Below, piece after piece: positions 1 through 9,045 of a stretch of DNA of 57,756 bases (positions within the stretch are counted from its first letter, which is position 1; each line of letters begins with the position of its first letter). The notes under the pieces were generated by a model that saw only the letters and a program-made list of their open reading frames with translations, was not told where the DNA came from and ran no database searches. Source of the stretch: Flavisolibacter sp. (lineage in GTDB: Bacteria; Bacteroidota; Bacteroidia; Chitinophagales; Chitinophagaceae). Where the stretch lies: NCBI GenBank assembly GCA_028288675.1, contig JAQBNG010000107.1:1-57756 (forward strand). Direction: 5' to 3'. Position numbers and translations under genes: made by a program.

Positions 1-237
1 AAATTGCTTCATCGCCTTAGTTTAGGCAAACTTCTTATTTAGTTCTGAATTGAGTTTGTAAAAATTGGATTTGCTCGTCTTTTATTTTTAATCATAACTA
101 ATAAGGGTTTTTCTATTATCAGTGTTCTAGGTAATATACGGTGGCTATTCCAGGGGAATTTCTCTTTTCAACGAGTAAAAGCAATGGCTGGTCTAATGCG
201 ACAATCTTATTATTTTTTAGACCTTAAATCGTTGCAC

Positions 238-1325
238 ATGAAAAAAGTAATTCAAGTAAGTCGGTATCTGCTGCTGGCAAGTTTCCTGTTTCTTTATTCT
301 TGTAAAAAGAACACCGAAGAACTAAAGGCCGGTGATGTTGCTAAAACAGAACTGATGGCCAAAGTAAGAGCCTGATTAGAGAAACAAAAATCAGGTCTGC
401 CTGAAAGGCAAACTAAAAAAATTGATTCGTTGAAAGAGAATTTGGATGAAAATGATATTGATTTAGAAAAGTATCGTGTAAGCGAACAATTGATTGTTGT
501 ATCCATAGCAAAAGGCTTTATATCGGCCAACAATAAAGATAAAAGTCCAGCTAACTATTTAGTTGTGGTTTTGGAAGCAGATGGAACTATTCACAAGGCA
601 ACTTGATCCAATATCTATCTGGCAATGATCGAAAGCAACTACCTGAAAATACATTTTCCAAAATTTTCACTTATCAAAATCTTGATTGCGACGGTCTGTT
701 TTCCATACTTAGCGTGACTGATCATTTCTCCTATGAACTCCGATTTGAAAAGGGTAAGCTTACATCATTTGCTGAACGGAAAACTAAAGTTGCAGATAGC
801 AATAGTGGTAAGGTTCAGGGATGCACTAAATGGTGTCTTGTCATAACATGGCACAGTCCAGATGGCTCTATAACTGAGGATTGGTCATACTTATATACGA
901 CTTGTGAAAATGCTGACTGCAAAATGAATAAGATTGTTTCCGGCCGGAGTTTTACTAGTTGTGGCGGTGGGGGCGGAGGTGGTATCGACTATGAGATTGC
1001 TGCTTTCGCTCAAGTAGATTGGAGGCCCTACACATGACTGGATAATCTCAATAAGGTATGGTCAACGTAATGCCTGTATGGAACCAAGTCAAATAATAAT
1101 GGCAGCAAATTCACTAAAATTGAACATAATAGTGATATTGTAAATAACCAGATGGCTGATGGCCATGCAAGCTTTTCAACTTGGCATTTAAATTCCTGGA
1201 ATTATACACTGTCCTCCGATAAAAAGCAAGGAACCGCACTTATCTCAGGCATACTCACATATCCAAGTTATCCAACGATTAACGTCTCGAATACAAACAC
1301 TTGGGTTGCCGACACCGAACTGTAA
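238..1325 (+). pseudogene. Decayed lipoprotein gene of unknown function
   Basis: A start at 238 opens a lipoprotein signal peptide whose lipobox ends at a Cys in LFLYSCKKN. The frame hits TGA at 373-375, then stays open to 604 with lipoprotein-like sequence. Coding shifts frame near 601 and runs to TGA at 1035, crosses TAA at 1068 and ends with TAA at 1323, staying in one frame from 603. The segments read naturally when joined (about 360 residues, several Cys, a seven-Gly run), so this is one gene broken by three in-frame stops and one frameshift. The family was not recognised. The intact secreted-protein gene starts 19 nt downstream. Sequencing error is an unlikely explanation for four lesions. 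Confidence 0.65.
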
Positions 1326-1344
1326 TTAACTTGCATTCCTCCTT

Positions 1345-2070
1345 ATGCGAATAATCCTTATTTTTTTAGTGAGCCAGCTTCTAACCATCCGTGGCACCAC
1401 CCAACAGAACTGCGAAAACTGTGGAGTAGCTTACCAAGGAGTGCGCCTTTTTAAGCCAGAGCGTAATGCCTATATATTACCGGCTTATGAAAGAGACATC
1501 AAATACCTTTTTTTCGATAGCATGGTAATAGCTGAGCGACATGGCCTGTTTACGGAAACGGACAGTAAAAACCGGGAAACTTGGCGACGGGAAGTCATTG
1601 GCTACACTTTTATTGATTTCCGCACCAAAACCTTTTATGACTACTCGCATTTCTCTGACACAGCAAGAGTTATAAAGACCATGCGTCAACCCGCTAAAGG
1701 CCGCGTGGAAGGTGGGTGGAATTTTTTTGACCCACCGCAACAACCGCCAAACTCTGTTGCCCTCTCGGATACAGTTTTGGATGGCGTGAAGTGCAGCCGG
1801 CTAAAGGTCTTTTTCACCAAGGACAGCGACACGACGATTATTAAAACAATGTACTATGTGAGCGAAGCCGAATGCCCTTTGGCTTACTATGGGAAAACTA
1901 CAGTGCAAGGCAAACGGTTTTCCTACATTCGTACAGACGATTTTGATGTTGCCAGCGGACTAAAGACTTACCATTCCATGGATATCACCTCTAACACTCT
2001 AAGTAAAAAAGAACTAAGGATTTTTGCTGCATGGAAGAGAAACGCCAAAAAGCATCCTGTAAAAAAATAA
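1345..2070 (+). CDS. Secreted protein of unknown function
   Basis: A 241-residue protein with a hydrophobic N-terminal segment (residues 1-17), probably a signal peptide, followed by a soluble domain rich in aromatic and charged residues. Cys pairs lie near residues 23-26 (CENC) and 148/173. No catalytic motif was recognised. The C-terminus is basic (KKHPVKK), so it carries no T9SS sorting domain. It follows the broken lipoprotein gene by 19 nt, so both may once have been one transcription unit. A strong stem-loop terminator follows at 2088-2129. The call of an exported protein rests only on the N-terminus. Confidence 0.7.
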   Translation: MRIILIFLVSQLLTIRGTTQQNCENCGVAYQGVRLFKPERNAYILPAYERDIKYLFFDSMVIAERHGLFTETDSKNRETWRREVIGYTFIDFRTKTFYDYSHFSDTARVIKTMRQPAKGRVEGGWNFFDPPQQPPNSVALSDTVLDGVKCSRLKVFFTKDSDTTIIKTMYYVSEAECPLAYYGKTTVQGKRFSYIRTDDFDVASGLKTYHSMDITSNTLSKKELRIFAAWKRNAKKHPVKK

Positions 2071-2087
2071 CCTTAATTTACTAACCC

Positions 2088-2129
2088 AAACAATGCAGCA
2101 ATTAGCAATCAAGTTGCTGCATTGTTTTT
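2088..2129 (+). terminator. Stem-loop terminator after the secreted protein
   Basis: AAACAATGCAGCAA pairs with TTGCTGCATTGTTT across a 12-nt loop, ending in a T-run. It sits 18 nt after the 2070 stop codon. It overlaps no coding region; the minus-strand propeller gene ends just beyond, at 2138. Confidence 0.8.
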
Positions 2130-2137
2130 GGTATCCG

Positions 2138-2950
2138 CTAATAGTCAACCCGAAAGATGCGCAACGAATCCTGAGAGAAAGTAATCAGCTTATTGCTATT
2201 GGTGAAAGAATGAATATAAGGTGTAAACCTTGCCGGGAACTTGCGGCTTTGCTCTATAAACGTAGTTGGGTTATATAAGATAACTCCTGATTGGCTTAGC
2301 CTAATAATACTGCCATTCCTTACTTCGATATTATTCCATCCTTTAAAATCAAGCCGCTTTTTAAAACTGCCATAATTATCAAAAACAAAAATGCCTGCGG
2401 CAGAATCGGCAAGGTAAACGAGACCATTATCGTTGATGATCTTTTGCGGGGCGATACTCTTTCCAAATAACTGCCGGAAGTCAGAGGTTTCCAATTGAAT
2501 TGTTCCCGTTTCATCAATCTTGCGCAGCTTGTTATCATAAGCATCAAACACCCAAATATTATTATCATACGATAGGGCAATAGCTGAAGGTTGAAAAATA
2601 TTATACCTGCGTAAATCAACCGTAGTGCGGTTTGCAAGCAAACGGTCTAAAATAACTACCGAAGAAAAATCTTTATAAAACAAAAGTGGCTTCAGTGGGT
2701 TAGTTACATCAATTGAGTATAGTTTACCATTGTTACGGATGCCATTGAAAACGCCGATGGAATCACCTTTGGGTCCAAATTTTTTTACCTGGCCGGTAGA
2801 AGAAACGAGGTAAAGGTTTTCGAGATTATCCATGGCCGCAGCAGTAATATCGCCTTTGTATGTTTTGATTAAAGAGAAGGCGGTATCATTCACCTGCGCC
2901 GAGGCGGGTGCTGTACTAAACAAACTCAATATGATGATGAAGTACTTCAA
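2138..2950 (-). CDS. Secreted beta-propeller-like protein
   Basis: A 270-residue protein with a clear signal peptide (residues 1-18, ending ASAQ). The rest is a run of about 40-residue repeats with propeller-like motifs such as NLYLVSSTGQVKKF, NIWVFDAYDNKLRKI and GIFVFDNYGSFKKR, as in NHL/six-bladed propellers. Its start overlaps the stop of the upstream LpxH-like gene by 4 nt (ATGA), so the two are probably translationally coupled. A role in outer-membrane or lipid A biology is suggested only by that coupling. No T9SS domain is visible. Confidence 0.75.
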   Translation of the reverse strand: MKYFIIILSLFSTAPASAQVNDTAFSLIKTYKGDITAAAMDNLENLYLVSSTGQVKKFGPKGDSIGVFNGIRNNGKLYSIDVTNPLKPLLFYKDFSSVVILDRLLANRTTVDLRRYNIFQPSAIALSYDNNIWVFDAYDNKLRKIDETGTIQLETSDFRQLFGKSIAPQKIINDNGLVYLADSAAGIFVFDNYGSFKKRLDFKGWNNIEVRNGSIIRLSQSGVILYNPTTFIEQSRKFPARFTPYIHSFTNSNKLITFSQDSLRIFRVDY

Positions 2951-3732
2951 CCTATTTTTACAATTTTAGATTCTTGGCCCATAAAAGATTTTAATTCCAT
3001 ATCCGTTCCATCGAACACAGCGTAGGTATAAAAATTCATCCATTCGCCTAAATTAATGTACCGGCTTTCAGTAGAGAGACGATAATCAATGGGTAAGTGT
3101 CTATGTCCAAACACAAAAAAATTATGCTCCTCTTTTTTTAATACTTCCCTGCTGTAAATAAGCAGCCATTCTTTTTCTTCCCCCAAAAATTTTTCTTCAA
3201 TATGTTCTTCAGCGCCGCGGCTTTTGCGGCTAAAGTAATGTGCCATGCCTACACCAATAGCCGGCGGTAAAATACTGAACAGCCATTGGGCAACCGGATG
3301 TCGAAAAACTTTCTTCATTATTTTATAGCCATGATCGCCAGGCCCTAAGCCATCGCCATGACCAATATAAAAAGAAGTATTGTTGAAAGTGAATGTTCGT
3401 GGCTCAAAGTAAAGAGGGATGTTTAGCTCCTGCTGAAAATAGTTTTTCATCCACATATCGTGGTTGCCAACAAAAAAGTGTAGCTGAATACCGGCATCGC
3501 TCAACTCCGCTAATTTCCCTAACAATCGCACATATCCTTTAGGAACTACATGACGGTACTCAAACCAAAAGTCAAACATATCACCAACAAGAAAGACAGT
3601 GTGTGCATCGGCTTTGATGGAATCTAAAAACTGCACAATTATTTTTTCCCTTTCCAGACTGCTGGCTGCATCGGGCACACCTAAATGAAAATCGGAAAGG
3701 AAATAAACTTTTTTAGCGGGGGGAACAACCAT
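2947..3732 (-). CDS. lpxH: UDP-2,3-diacylglucosamine diphosphatase, LpxH-like
   Basis: A 261-residue calcineurin-type metallophosphoesterase with all metal-binding motifs: SDFHLG (Asp14, His16), VGDMFDFWFE (Asp51), GNHD (89-92) and a late GHRH. The FDFWFE signature after the GD motif is typical of LpxH, which removes UMP from UDP-2,3-diacylglucosamine at the cytoplasmic face of the inner membrane during lipid A synthesis. Length matches the family. It lies between the D-2-hydroxyacid dehydrogenase (6 nt upstream) and the coupled propeller gene. A related phosphoesterase activity cannot be excluded, but LpxH is the best call. Confidence 0.85.
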   Translation of the reverse strand: MVVPPAKKVYFLSDFHLGVPDAASSLEREKIIVQFLDSIKADAHTVFLVGDMFDFWFEYRHVVPKGYVRLLGKLAELSDAGIQLHFFVGNHDMWMKNYFQQELNIPLYFEPRTFTFNNTSFYIGHGDGLGPGDHGYKIMKKVFRHPVAQWLFSILPPAIGVGMAHYFSRKSRGAEEHIEEKFLGEEKEWLLIYSREVLKKEEHNFFVFGHRHLPIDYRLSTESRYINLGEWMNFYTYAVFDGTDMELKSFMGQESKIVKIG

Positions 3733-3738
3733 AACCTA

Positions 3739-4674
3739 TTACAAAGCAGTGAAATTAAGGCCTAACTTCTCAACAAGCACCTTACTCATTCGTAAAAAAG
3801 CTTCATTACTATAACCGGCGATATGTGGTGTAACAATAACGTTTGGCTGACTGACTAAAAACTGCAACTGCTCTTTTTCTACAGTATTAAAAGACGAAAG
3901 CTTTTCATTTTCCAATACATCCAGTGCAGCGCCTGCAAGCCTTTTTGCTTTGATGGCCCTGACTACGGCCGCCGTATCTGTTACCGCGCCCCGGCAGGTA
4001 GTAATAAAGAAAGGTGGCTGAGCAAAGCTGTTAAAAAAAGCATCATTCGCCATGTGATGCGTTTCAGCAGTTAGCGGTACATGCATACTTACTACGCTTG
4101 CTTCAGCAAAAAGTTCTTCAGGCGTAGCTTCTTTTATGTAGCCATCGCTATATGCTCTTTTATATTTATCGCAGGCCAATACTTTTACACCAAAAGGCGC
4201 TAACAGTTTGGCAAAAGATGAACCTGCATTACCATAGCCAATAATGCCTACTGTTTTACCTCTTAATTCTATTCCGCGGTTTTCATTCCGCAGCCAAATC
4301 CCTTCTTTTACTTCATTAAATGAACGGGAAATATTGTTCATTAAGTTCAACACTAAACCTAAGGTATGTTCTGCTACAGCATTGCGGTTACCTTCAGGTG
4401 TGCTGATTAGTTGAATGCCTTTTTGTTCTGCAAGAACTTCATCAATTAACTCCATGCCGCTGCCTAAACGCCCGATCCATTTTAGCGAAGCAGCTGCGTT
4501 AAGCATCGCGGTATCTATCTTGATTCTTGTAGTAACTACCAGGCCCGAAACATCGCTGATAATTGAAAATAATTCAGCATAGGTAATAGCAGGATGATAG
4601 GCAACTTCATACCCGTTTTTTGATAGTTGCTCAATTAAATAAGGATGAGCAGGTGCAGTAATGATGACCTTCAT
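3739..4674 (-). CDS. D-2-hydroxyacid dehydrogenase (phosphoglycerate dehydrogenase-like)
   Basis: A 311-residue NAD-dependent dehydrogenase. The Rossmann glycine motif is [10 protein letters not shown] (residues 142-151), and the catalytic residues are visible as Arg228 (TCRGAV), Glu257 (LDVLENEK) and His284 (VTPHIAG). It lacks the C-terminal ACT domain of long SerA enzymes. It could serve serine synthesis or reduce other 2-keto acids; the sequence alone does not decide. It is 6 nt upstream of lpxH in a minus-strand run and about 100 nt downstream of rsmA. Confidence 0.85.
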   Translation of the reverse strand: MKVIITAPAHPYLIEQLSKNGYEVAYHPAITYAELFSIISDVSGLVVTTRIKIDTAMLNAAASLKWIGRLGSGMELIDEVLAEQKGIQLISTPEGNRNAVAEHTLGLVLNLMNNISRSFNEVKEGIWLRNENRGIELRGKTVGIIGYGNAGSSFAKLLAPFGVKVLACDKYKRAYSDGYIKEATPEELFAEASVVSMHVPLTAETHHMANDAFFNSFAQPPFFITTCRGAVTDTAAVVRAIKAKRLAGAALDVLENEKLSSFNTVEKEQLQFLVSQPNVIVTPHIAGYSNEAFLRMSKVLVEKLGLNFTAL

Positions 4675-4774
4675 GGCTTTTATTGTTGTAAATGAACTTG
4701 GATTAAGGTGGCAGTGAATAGTAGGCAGGATATATAGTAAAAATAACCGCCGCTTACTGCTTACTCTTTTTGCA

Positions 4775-5527
4775 TCACTTTACCTGGAAGCTTAAAAGAG
4801 CAAAATCGTCGATGCTTAGCTGCTCGGCACGTTTGTCAAAAATATCCTGCTGTAAAACTTCGGGTTCAAACAATCCTTTGCAGGCATTACGCAATGTTTT
4901 CCTTCGTTGATTAAAAGCCGTCTTCACCAAATTGAAAAATGCTTTGCGGCTTTTTATGTCTAACCGTTCTTTGCGTAGCAATAATTTTATTACACCACTT
5001 TGTACTTTGGGCGGAGGAATAAAACTGGTTTCGCTTACATCAAACAAATACTCCACATCGTAAAAAGCCTGTAATAAAACCGAAGTAACGCCATATACTT
5101 TGTTACCTTCTTTGGAGGCTATACGCAAGGCCACTTCTTTCTGAAACATGCCGATAACGCAGGGCACAGCATCGTCCCATTCTAATATCTTAAACAATAT
5201 CTGGGTAGAAATGTTGTAAGGAAAATTGCCTACCACCGTAAACGGTTCATCAAACGGTTTATCAATATCTAAAAAACTTTGATGAATGAGCTTATCCTGC
5301 AGCTCCGGATAAGTTTGTTTTAGATAGACCACTTTTTCTTCATCCAGTTCTACGCCTTTAAAGTTTATATCGGGCAGTTCAATTAAATATTTGGTTAAGG
5401 CGCCACCGCCGGGGCCTACTTCCAATAAATTAGTGAAGGGACATTTGGTAAGTTCCTCAACAATCTTTTTACAAATGTTCTCGTCTTTTAAAAAATGCTG
5501 GCCAAGCGATTTTTTGAATGTGTGCAT
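4775..5527 (-). CDS. rsmA: 16S rRNA (adenine1518/1519-N6,N6)-dimethyltransferase
   Basis: A 250-residue RsmA/KsgA protein that dimethylates two adenines in the 3' hairpin of 16S rRNA using S-adenosylmethionine. Motifs: the N-terminal signature [16 protein letters not shown] motif [12 protein letters not shown] (residues 35-45) and catalytic GNFPYNIS (100-107). The C-terminal helical domain is present ([13 protein letters not shown]). The start is supported by a TACATTTG -7 box 5 nt upstream. It opens the minus-strand group that continues into the dehydrogenase and lpxH. Confidence 0.95.
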   Translation of the reverse strand: MHTFKKSLGQHFLKDENICKKIVEELTKCPFTNLLEVGPGGGALTKYLIELPDINFKGVELDEEKVVYLKQTYPELQDKLIHQSFLDIDKPFDEPFTVVGNFPYNISTQILFKILEWDDAVPCVIGMFQKEVALRIASKEGNKVYGVTSVLLQAFYDVEYLFDVSETSFIPPPKVQSGVIKLLLRKERLDIKSRKAFFNLVKTAFNQRRKTLRNACKGLFEPEVLQQDIFDKRAEQLSIDDFALLSFQVK

Positions 5528-5532
5528 GGCTG

Positions 5533-5540
5533 CAAATGTA
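5533..5540 (-). promoter_or_regulatory. -7 box adjacent to rsmA start
   Basis: On the minus strand TACATTTG matches the Bacteroidota TAnnTTTG box and ends 5 nt before the rsmA ATG. No convincing -33 element at the usual distance was found. Confidence 0.5.
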
Positions 5541-5930
5541 GCAACAGGGCTTACACGAATTTTTCAAGACCAAATAACTACAACTGGTTTAAAAGAAAGC
5601 TACTGCACTTTGTCATCCTGGGCCAACGAAAGAAGCCTGGCATTTCCCAGATTTCGGATAGGCTCTGCCATTTCAAACCAGGATAAAGTATCTCCGGGAG
5701 GAACCTAAGTTTTTGCCACTATATTAAAATGAGTAAAGTAGTGGCGAAATCCTTTACCATTTGCGCTTTCGAGCAAGTAAGCAAGAACAGAAAATCGGGC
5801 AAGCACCTTTACAATAGATCGCTTTTTATGTATCATAATTTTGCTGCGAATACAAGTGTGCAACAGATAGTATAGTAGATGATCTACGCATGTTGGTAGA
5901 AGCTCTCACCTGAAAAAGCGGAATTTTACT

Positions 5931-5962
5931 GTTGTTATCCTTGCCGATGCTGGCTACATTTG
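5931..5962 (+). promoter_or_regulatory. Predicted promoter of the T9SS cargo gene
   Basis: GTTG (5931-5934), a 20-nt spacer and TACATTTG (5955-5962) match the Bacteroidota TTTG-N17-23-TAnnTTTG consensus at all but one position. The start codon lies 30 nt downstream. Confidence 0.55.
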
Positions 5963-5992
5963 TCTGCATCGTTCATCTAATTCCATATCCGC

Positions 5993-8713
5993 ATGAAACG
6001 AATCTTTACCCTTTGTATCCATATATTTTATATATGGATAACTTTCACACTTGCCATTCCGGCACACGCCCAATCTAACATCTGTAGCACTGCCACACTT
6101 ATTGCATCAGGCGCAGGATGTACTAATACAACAGGTACCGTAATCGGCTCTAATTATAGCACCGACCTGCCTGCTACATGTGGCACGCCACGATATGATG
6201 TATGGTACCGGTTTGTAGCGCAAAGTATAAACCCTTCTATCAGAATGAGCGCTATAGGGGCAAACTTTACAAACCCCGCGCTTCAGCTTTTATCAGGCGC
6301 CTGCGGAGGTTTTACCAGTTTGTTCTGCAGTGTTACGTCTGGCACTTCACAGGTCATTAATGCGTCGGGCCTTACTATCGGCGTTACTTATTATATCCGC
6401 GTTTTTTCAACTAATACATTAGGTTCTGCACCTACAAGTGCAGGCGGTTTCTCAATTTGCATCGTTGATGGTTCTAAAATAGAAACCAGCAGAAGCTATA
6501 TTAATATCACTAAGGGCTCCACCGGCGGCACAGTTGATTATCTTGACACTTTAGAGATACGCTCCACCTTTGTTGTGAAAAATAATTTTGCCGATAGCCT
6601 TTCTTTTTTAGATACGCTATATAATGGCAAAGGCTTCAAACTGGTTCCCGGCTCTATTGCGTTGCGAACAAACGAAGGCAAAGTGTATAAATCGTATAGC
6701 GATGTTTTTGATACTGATGCCGGCTATCGCTATAACTCCGGGCTTGATACAGTTATCCGCATAAACATTGGTACCGGCGCCACAAATTCTGCAAGGGGAC
6801 GGTTAAATAATACGTCAAAACCTTCTTTCTACAGCGGCACCTGTATTGTAATGGCCACCTATCGTGTAGTTGTTTATGCAGGGTATGGCACGCAAATTAA
6901 TTTTAAAACCGGCGCCATCTCTTACCGGGATGGTGCTACAGGATTGATGTATAATGCCGGGTTCCCCGATAATAACCTGATCGTTTATGCAAGCCCGGGG
7001 TTATGTCCCAACGCGGTTTCTATTTCAAATGCGATAGGTGTGGAAAGCAATGGAACATTTGGTGTGCCTTCCTCTGGTGTGCCGCTTCAGCGTAACAGGG
7101 GTGCAAGCGTCTATACCAATTATATTTACGATATTTTTTCTACTGCCGGCGGCCCCCAGGATTATTATTATGGTGTAGCTAACAATACCAGCCAAACATT
7201 TACAACTTTAAACAATTGGGGTAAGCCCGGCGCACCGTACAGAGTATTTGGTGTGTGGGATATCATCGGAGATCATACAGGAGCAACCAATACAACAAAG
7301 GGGAACCCTGCTTGTGATACTACAAAACCGGTAAGTGCTGCTAACCCCTGCGGCTATATGCTGGTAATTAACTCTGCCTATAAAACGGATACTGCTTTTC
7401 AATATACCATGTCTAATCTTTGCCCCAGTACGTATTACGAGCTATCAGGGTGGTTCAGGAATGTTTGCTATAAATGCGGGTGCGATTCAAATGGTAAAGG
7501 TGCTACCGGTGGTGCGGGTTATATCCCTCTTGCTACAGGCGATTCATCTGGCGTACAGCCAAACATTGCATTTGATGTAAATGGCGTTGATTATTATACC
7601 ACAGGTAATATTCCTTACTATGGTGTTACACCAAGCGGCTCCGACACTACAAATAAATGGGTGAAAAAAGGTTTTATATATGTAACAGGCCCTGCTGAAA
7701 CTTCTTTCACCTTAACTATAAGAAATAATGCTCCTGGGGGTGGCGGCAACGACTGGGCGCTGGATGACATCAGTGTTTCTACCTGTTTGCCTAACATGAA
7801 GTACTCACCATCCAACAATCCTACCCTTTGTTACGGCAACACCATCACAATTTCCGATACGGTTCGCTCCTATTACAACACCTACAAGTATTTTAAATGG
7901 CAGCGCAGCACCAATGGGGGCACTACCTGGACGGATATTGCCGGGGCAACAGGTGCTGGCTCTCCAATCTGGAATGGATCATCCTGGGAGTATATTACTG
8001 TATACACAATTAATCCCCCGGAAACACAACTGTCTAATACCGGCGATAAGTATAGAGTGGTTGTAGGCACTACTGCCGCCAACATGCTAAACACCAATTG
8101 CAATTTTACAGATGGCATTGCCATCATCACGTTAAACATTATTAACTGCGCACCCCTTTTAGATGTAAGGCTTTTATCTTTTAACGGTAAAGTAAAAGCG
8201 GAACATGCACAATTAAACTGGTCTACATCAAAGGAAACAGAGCCTGTGCTTTTTGAAATAGAACGCAGTACCGATGGAAGCAACTATTATAAAATTGCAG
8301 CCATTAACGGTTCTGCCAATATGGATGCTGTAACTAATCAATACCATTTTACCGATACCGCTTTACTATCAGGCAAAACATTTTATCGTGTTGCGTTAGT
8401 AACCGCGAATGGAAGAAGAACCGCCTCGCATATCATTCAACTATATGGAGAAGCAGATGAATTTAGTATGACAAGCGTACTGAATCCATTTACCAAATTG
8501 CTTTCGTTTGAAGTAACTATTGGCACCGCCTCAAAAGTAGAGGTAGCGCTTTTAGATGCCAGCGGCCAACAGGTCAAAAAACAAACTTATGTGTCTCATG
8601 CAGGCGTCAATAATCTTGTACTATATGATGTAGATGCTATATCTGCGGGTGTATATATTTTGCAGGTGCAATACAAGGGTAAAACCATGACAAGGAAAGT
8701 GGTGAAGAGGTGA
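5993..8713 (+). CDS. Large secreted protein with T9SS type A C-terminal domain
   Basis: A 906-residue secreted protein. The signal peptide covers about residues 1-26 (ending AHAQS). Residues 30-155 form a pre-peptidase-like beta domain with paired Cys (NICSTATLI, CGGFTSLFC). The middle resembles repeated beta-sandwich domains with a typical ALDDISVSTC segment. After LLDVRLLSFNGKV comes a fibronectin-like region, and the last 80 residues resemble a T9SS sorting domain (GVYILQVQYKGKTMTRKVVK). The likely fate is export through type IX secretion and surface attachment or release. Function is unknown; adhesion is a guess. A promoter match lies 30 nt upstream. Confidence 0.85.
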   Translation: MKRIFTLCIHIFYIWITFTLAIPAHAQSNICSTATLIASGAGCTNTTGTVIGSNYSTDLPATCGTPRYDVWYRFVAQSINPSIRMSAIGANFTNPALQLLSGACGGFTSLFCSVTSGTSQVINASGLTIGVTYYIRVFSTNTLGSAPTSAGGFSICIVDGSKIETSRSYINITKGSTGGTVDYLDTLEIRSTFVVKNNFADSLSFLDTLYNGKGFKLVPGSIALRTNEGKVYKSYSDVFDTDAGYRYNSGLDTVIRINIGTGATNSARGRLNNTSKPSFYSGTCIVMATYRVVVYAGYGTQINFKTGAISYRDGATGLMYNAGFPDNNLIVYASPGLCPNAVSISNAIGVESNGTFGVPSSGVPLQRNRGASVYTNYIYDIFSTAGGPQDYYYGVANNTSQTFTTLNNWGKPGAPYRVFGVWDIIGDHTGATNTTKGNPACDTTKPVSAANPCGYMLVINSAYKTDTAFQYTMSNLCPSTYYELSGWFRNVCYKCGCDSNGKGATGGAGYIPLATGDSSGVQPNIAFDVNGVDYYTTGNIPYYGVTPSGSDTTNKWVKKGFIYVTGPAETSFTLTIRNNAPGGGGNDWALDDISVSTCLPNMKYSPSNNPTLCYGNTITISDTVRSYYNTYKYFKWQRSTNGGTTWTDIAGATGAGSPIWNGSSWEYITVYTINPPETQLSNTGDKYRVVVGTTAANMLNTNCNFTDGIAIITLNIINCAPLLDVRLLSFNGKVKAEHAQLNWSTSKETEPVLFEIERSTDGSNYYKIAAINGSANMDAVTNQYHFTDTALLSGKTFYRVALVTANGRRTASHIIQLYGEADEFSMTSVLNPFTKLLSFEVTIGTASKVEVALLDASGQQVKKQTYVSHAGVNNLVLYDVDAISAGVYILQVQYKGKTMTRKVVKR

Positions 8714-8720
8714 GGAGGGA

Positions 8721-8742
8721 AGGAGACAGGAGTCAGAATTCA
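8721..8742. repeat. Left inverted-repeat arm of decayed four-helix-bundle cassette
   Basis: This 22-nt arm, AGGAGACAGGAGTC then AGAATTCA, starts 7 nt after the T9SS gene stop. It matches the reverse complement of 8992-9013 at 20 of 22 positions. The arms are built from short GGAG/GTC-type direct repeats. Confidence 0.7.
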
Positions 8743-8751
8743 TGAGACGGG

Positions 8752-8936
8752 ATGAAGATTCTTTCTGGCGATTGATTTGCATTGGCTGCAATAGACACAG
8801 CTGCCCTTCTAAACTGAGAAGTCAGGCCAAGTATTTCGTGCTTAGGAAAAGTTTCAGTGCACTGGTAAATCGCCAATACAAAGCATGTGCCTTTTGCCAG
8901 ACAATAAGTTCTTCAAAGTTTTTGCTTTTCTCCATT
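8752..8936 (-). pseudogene. Remnant of a four-helix-bundle (23S rRNA IVP-like) gene
   Basis: Reading the minus strand from ATG at 8936 gives MEKSKNFEELIVWQKAHAL, then after a one-base frameshift near 8850 KHEILGLTSQFRRAAVSIAAN. This is the PF05635 pattern: a DLxVWQKA-like N-terminus followed by LTSQFRRAAVSIAAN, which normally continues into a VAEG motif. The VAEG part and everything after it are lost. The fragment is about half the usual 120 residues. It lies between the inverted-repeat arms at 8721-8742 and 8992-9013, as the intact relative at 51.7 kb lies between its own arms. Confidence 0.7.
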
Positions 8937-8991
8937 CCACTAAACTACTTATTCAACACGGCAACTTATAGCTTCCTCCCTCCTGACTCCT

Positions 8992-9013
8992 GTATTCCGA
9001 CTCCTGTCTCCTT
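8992..9013. repeat. Right inverted-repeat arm of decayed four-helix-bundle cassette
   Basis: TGTATTCCGACTCCTGTCTC plus CT is the partner of 8721-8742. A further GACTCCTGT copy lies just to its left (from 8986), so the arm itself is internally repetitive. It ends 32 nt before the pdxA start. Confidence 0.7.
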
Positions 9014-9045
9014 GCTTCTTTCCGTACATTTACCTTTTAATCTTT

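Larger units (their letters stand above)
5528..5992. other. 465-nt divergent gap between rsmA and the T9SS gene
   Basis: Holds the two divergent promoters, a degenerate repeat remnant near 5610 (TTGTCATCCTGG) that resembles the TTGTCATCCCGAC element at 49.9 kb, and a hairpin with GCCACTA/TAGTGGC arms near 5716-5746. No coding sequence was recognised. Confidence 0.5.

Noticed and set aside
5391-5708. Plus-strand open frame across the start of rsmA
   Set aside because: Shadow of the minus-strand rsmA gene plus its upstream gap; no family resemblance.
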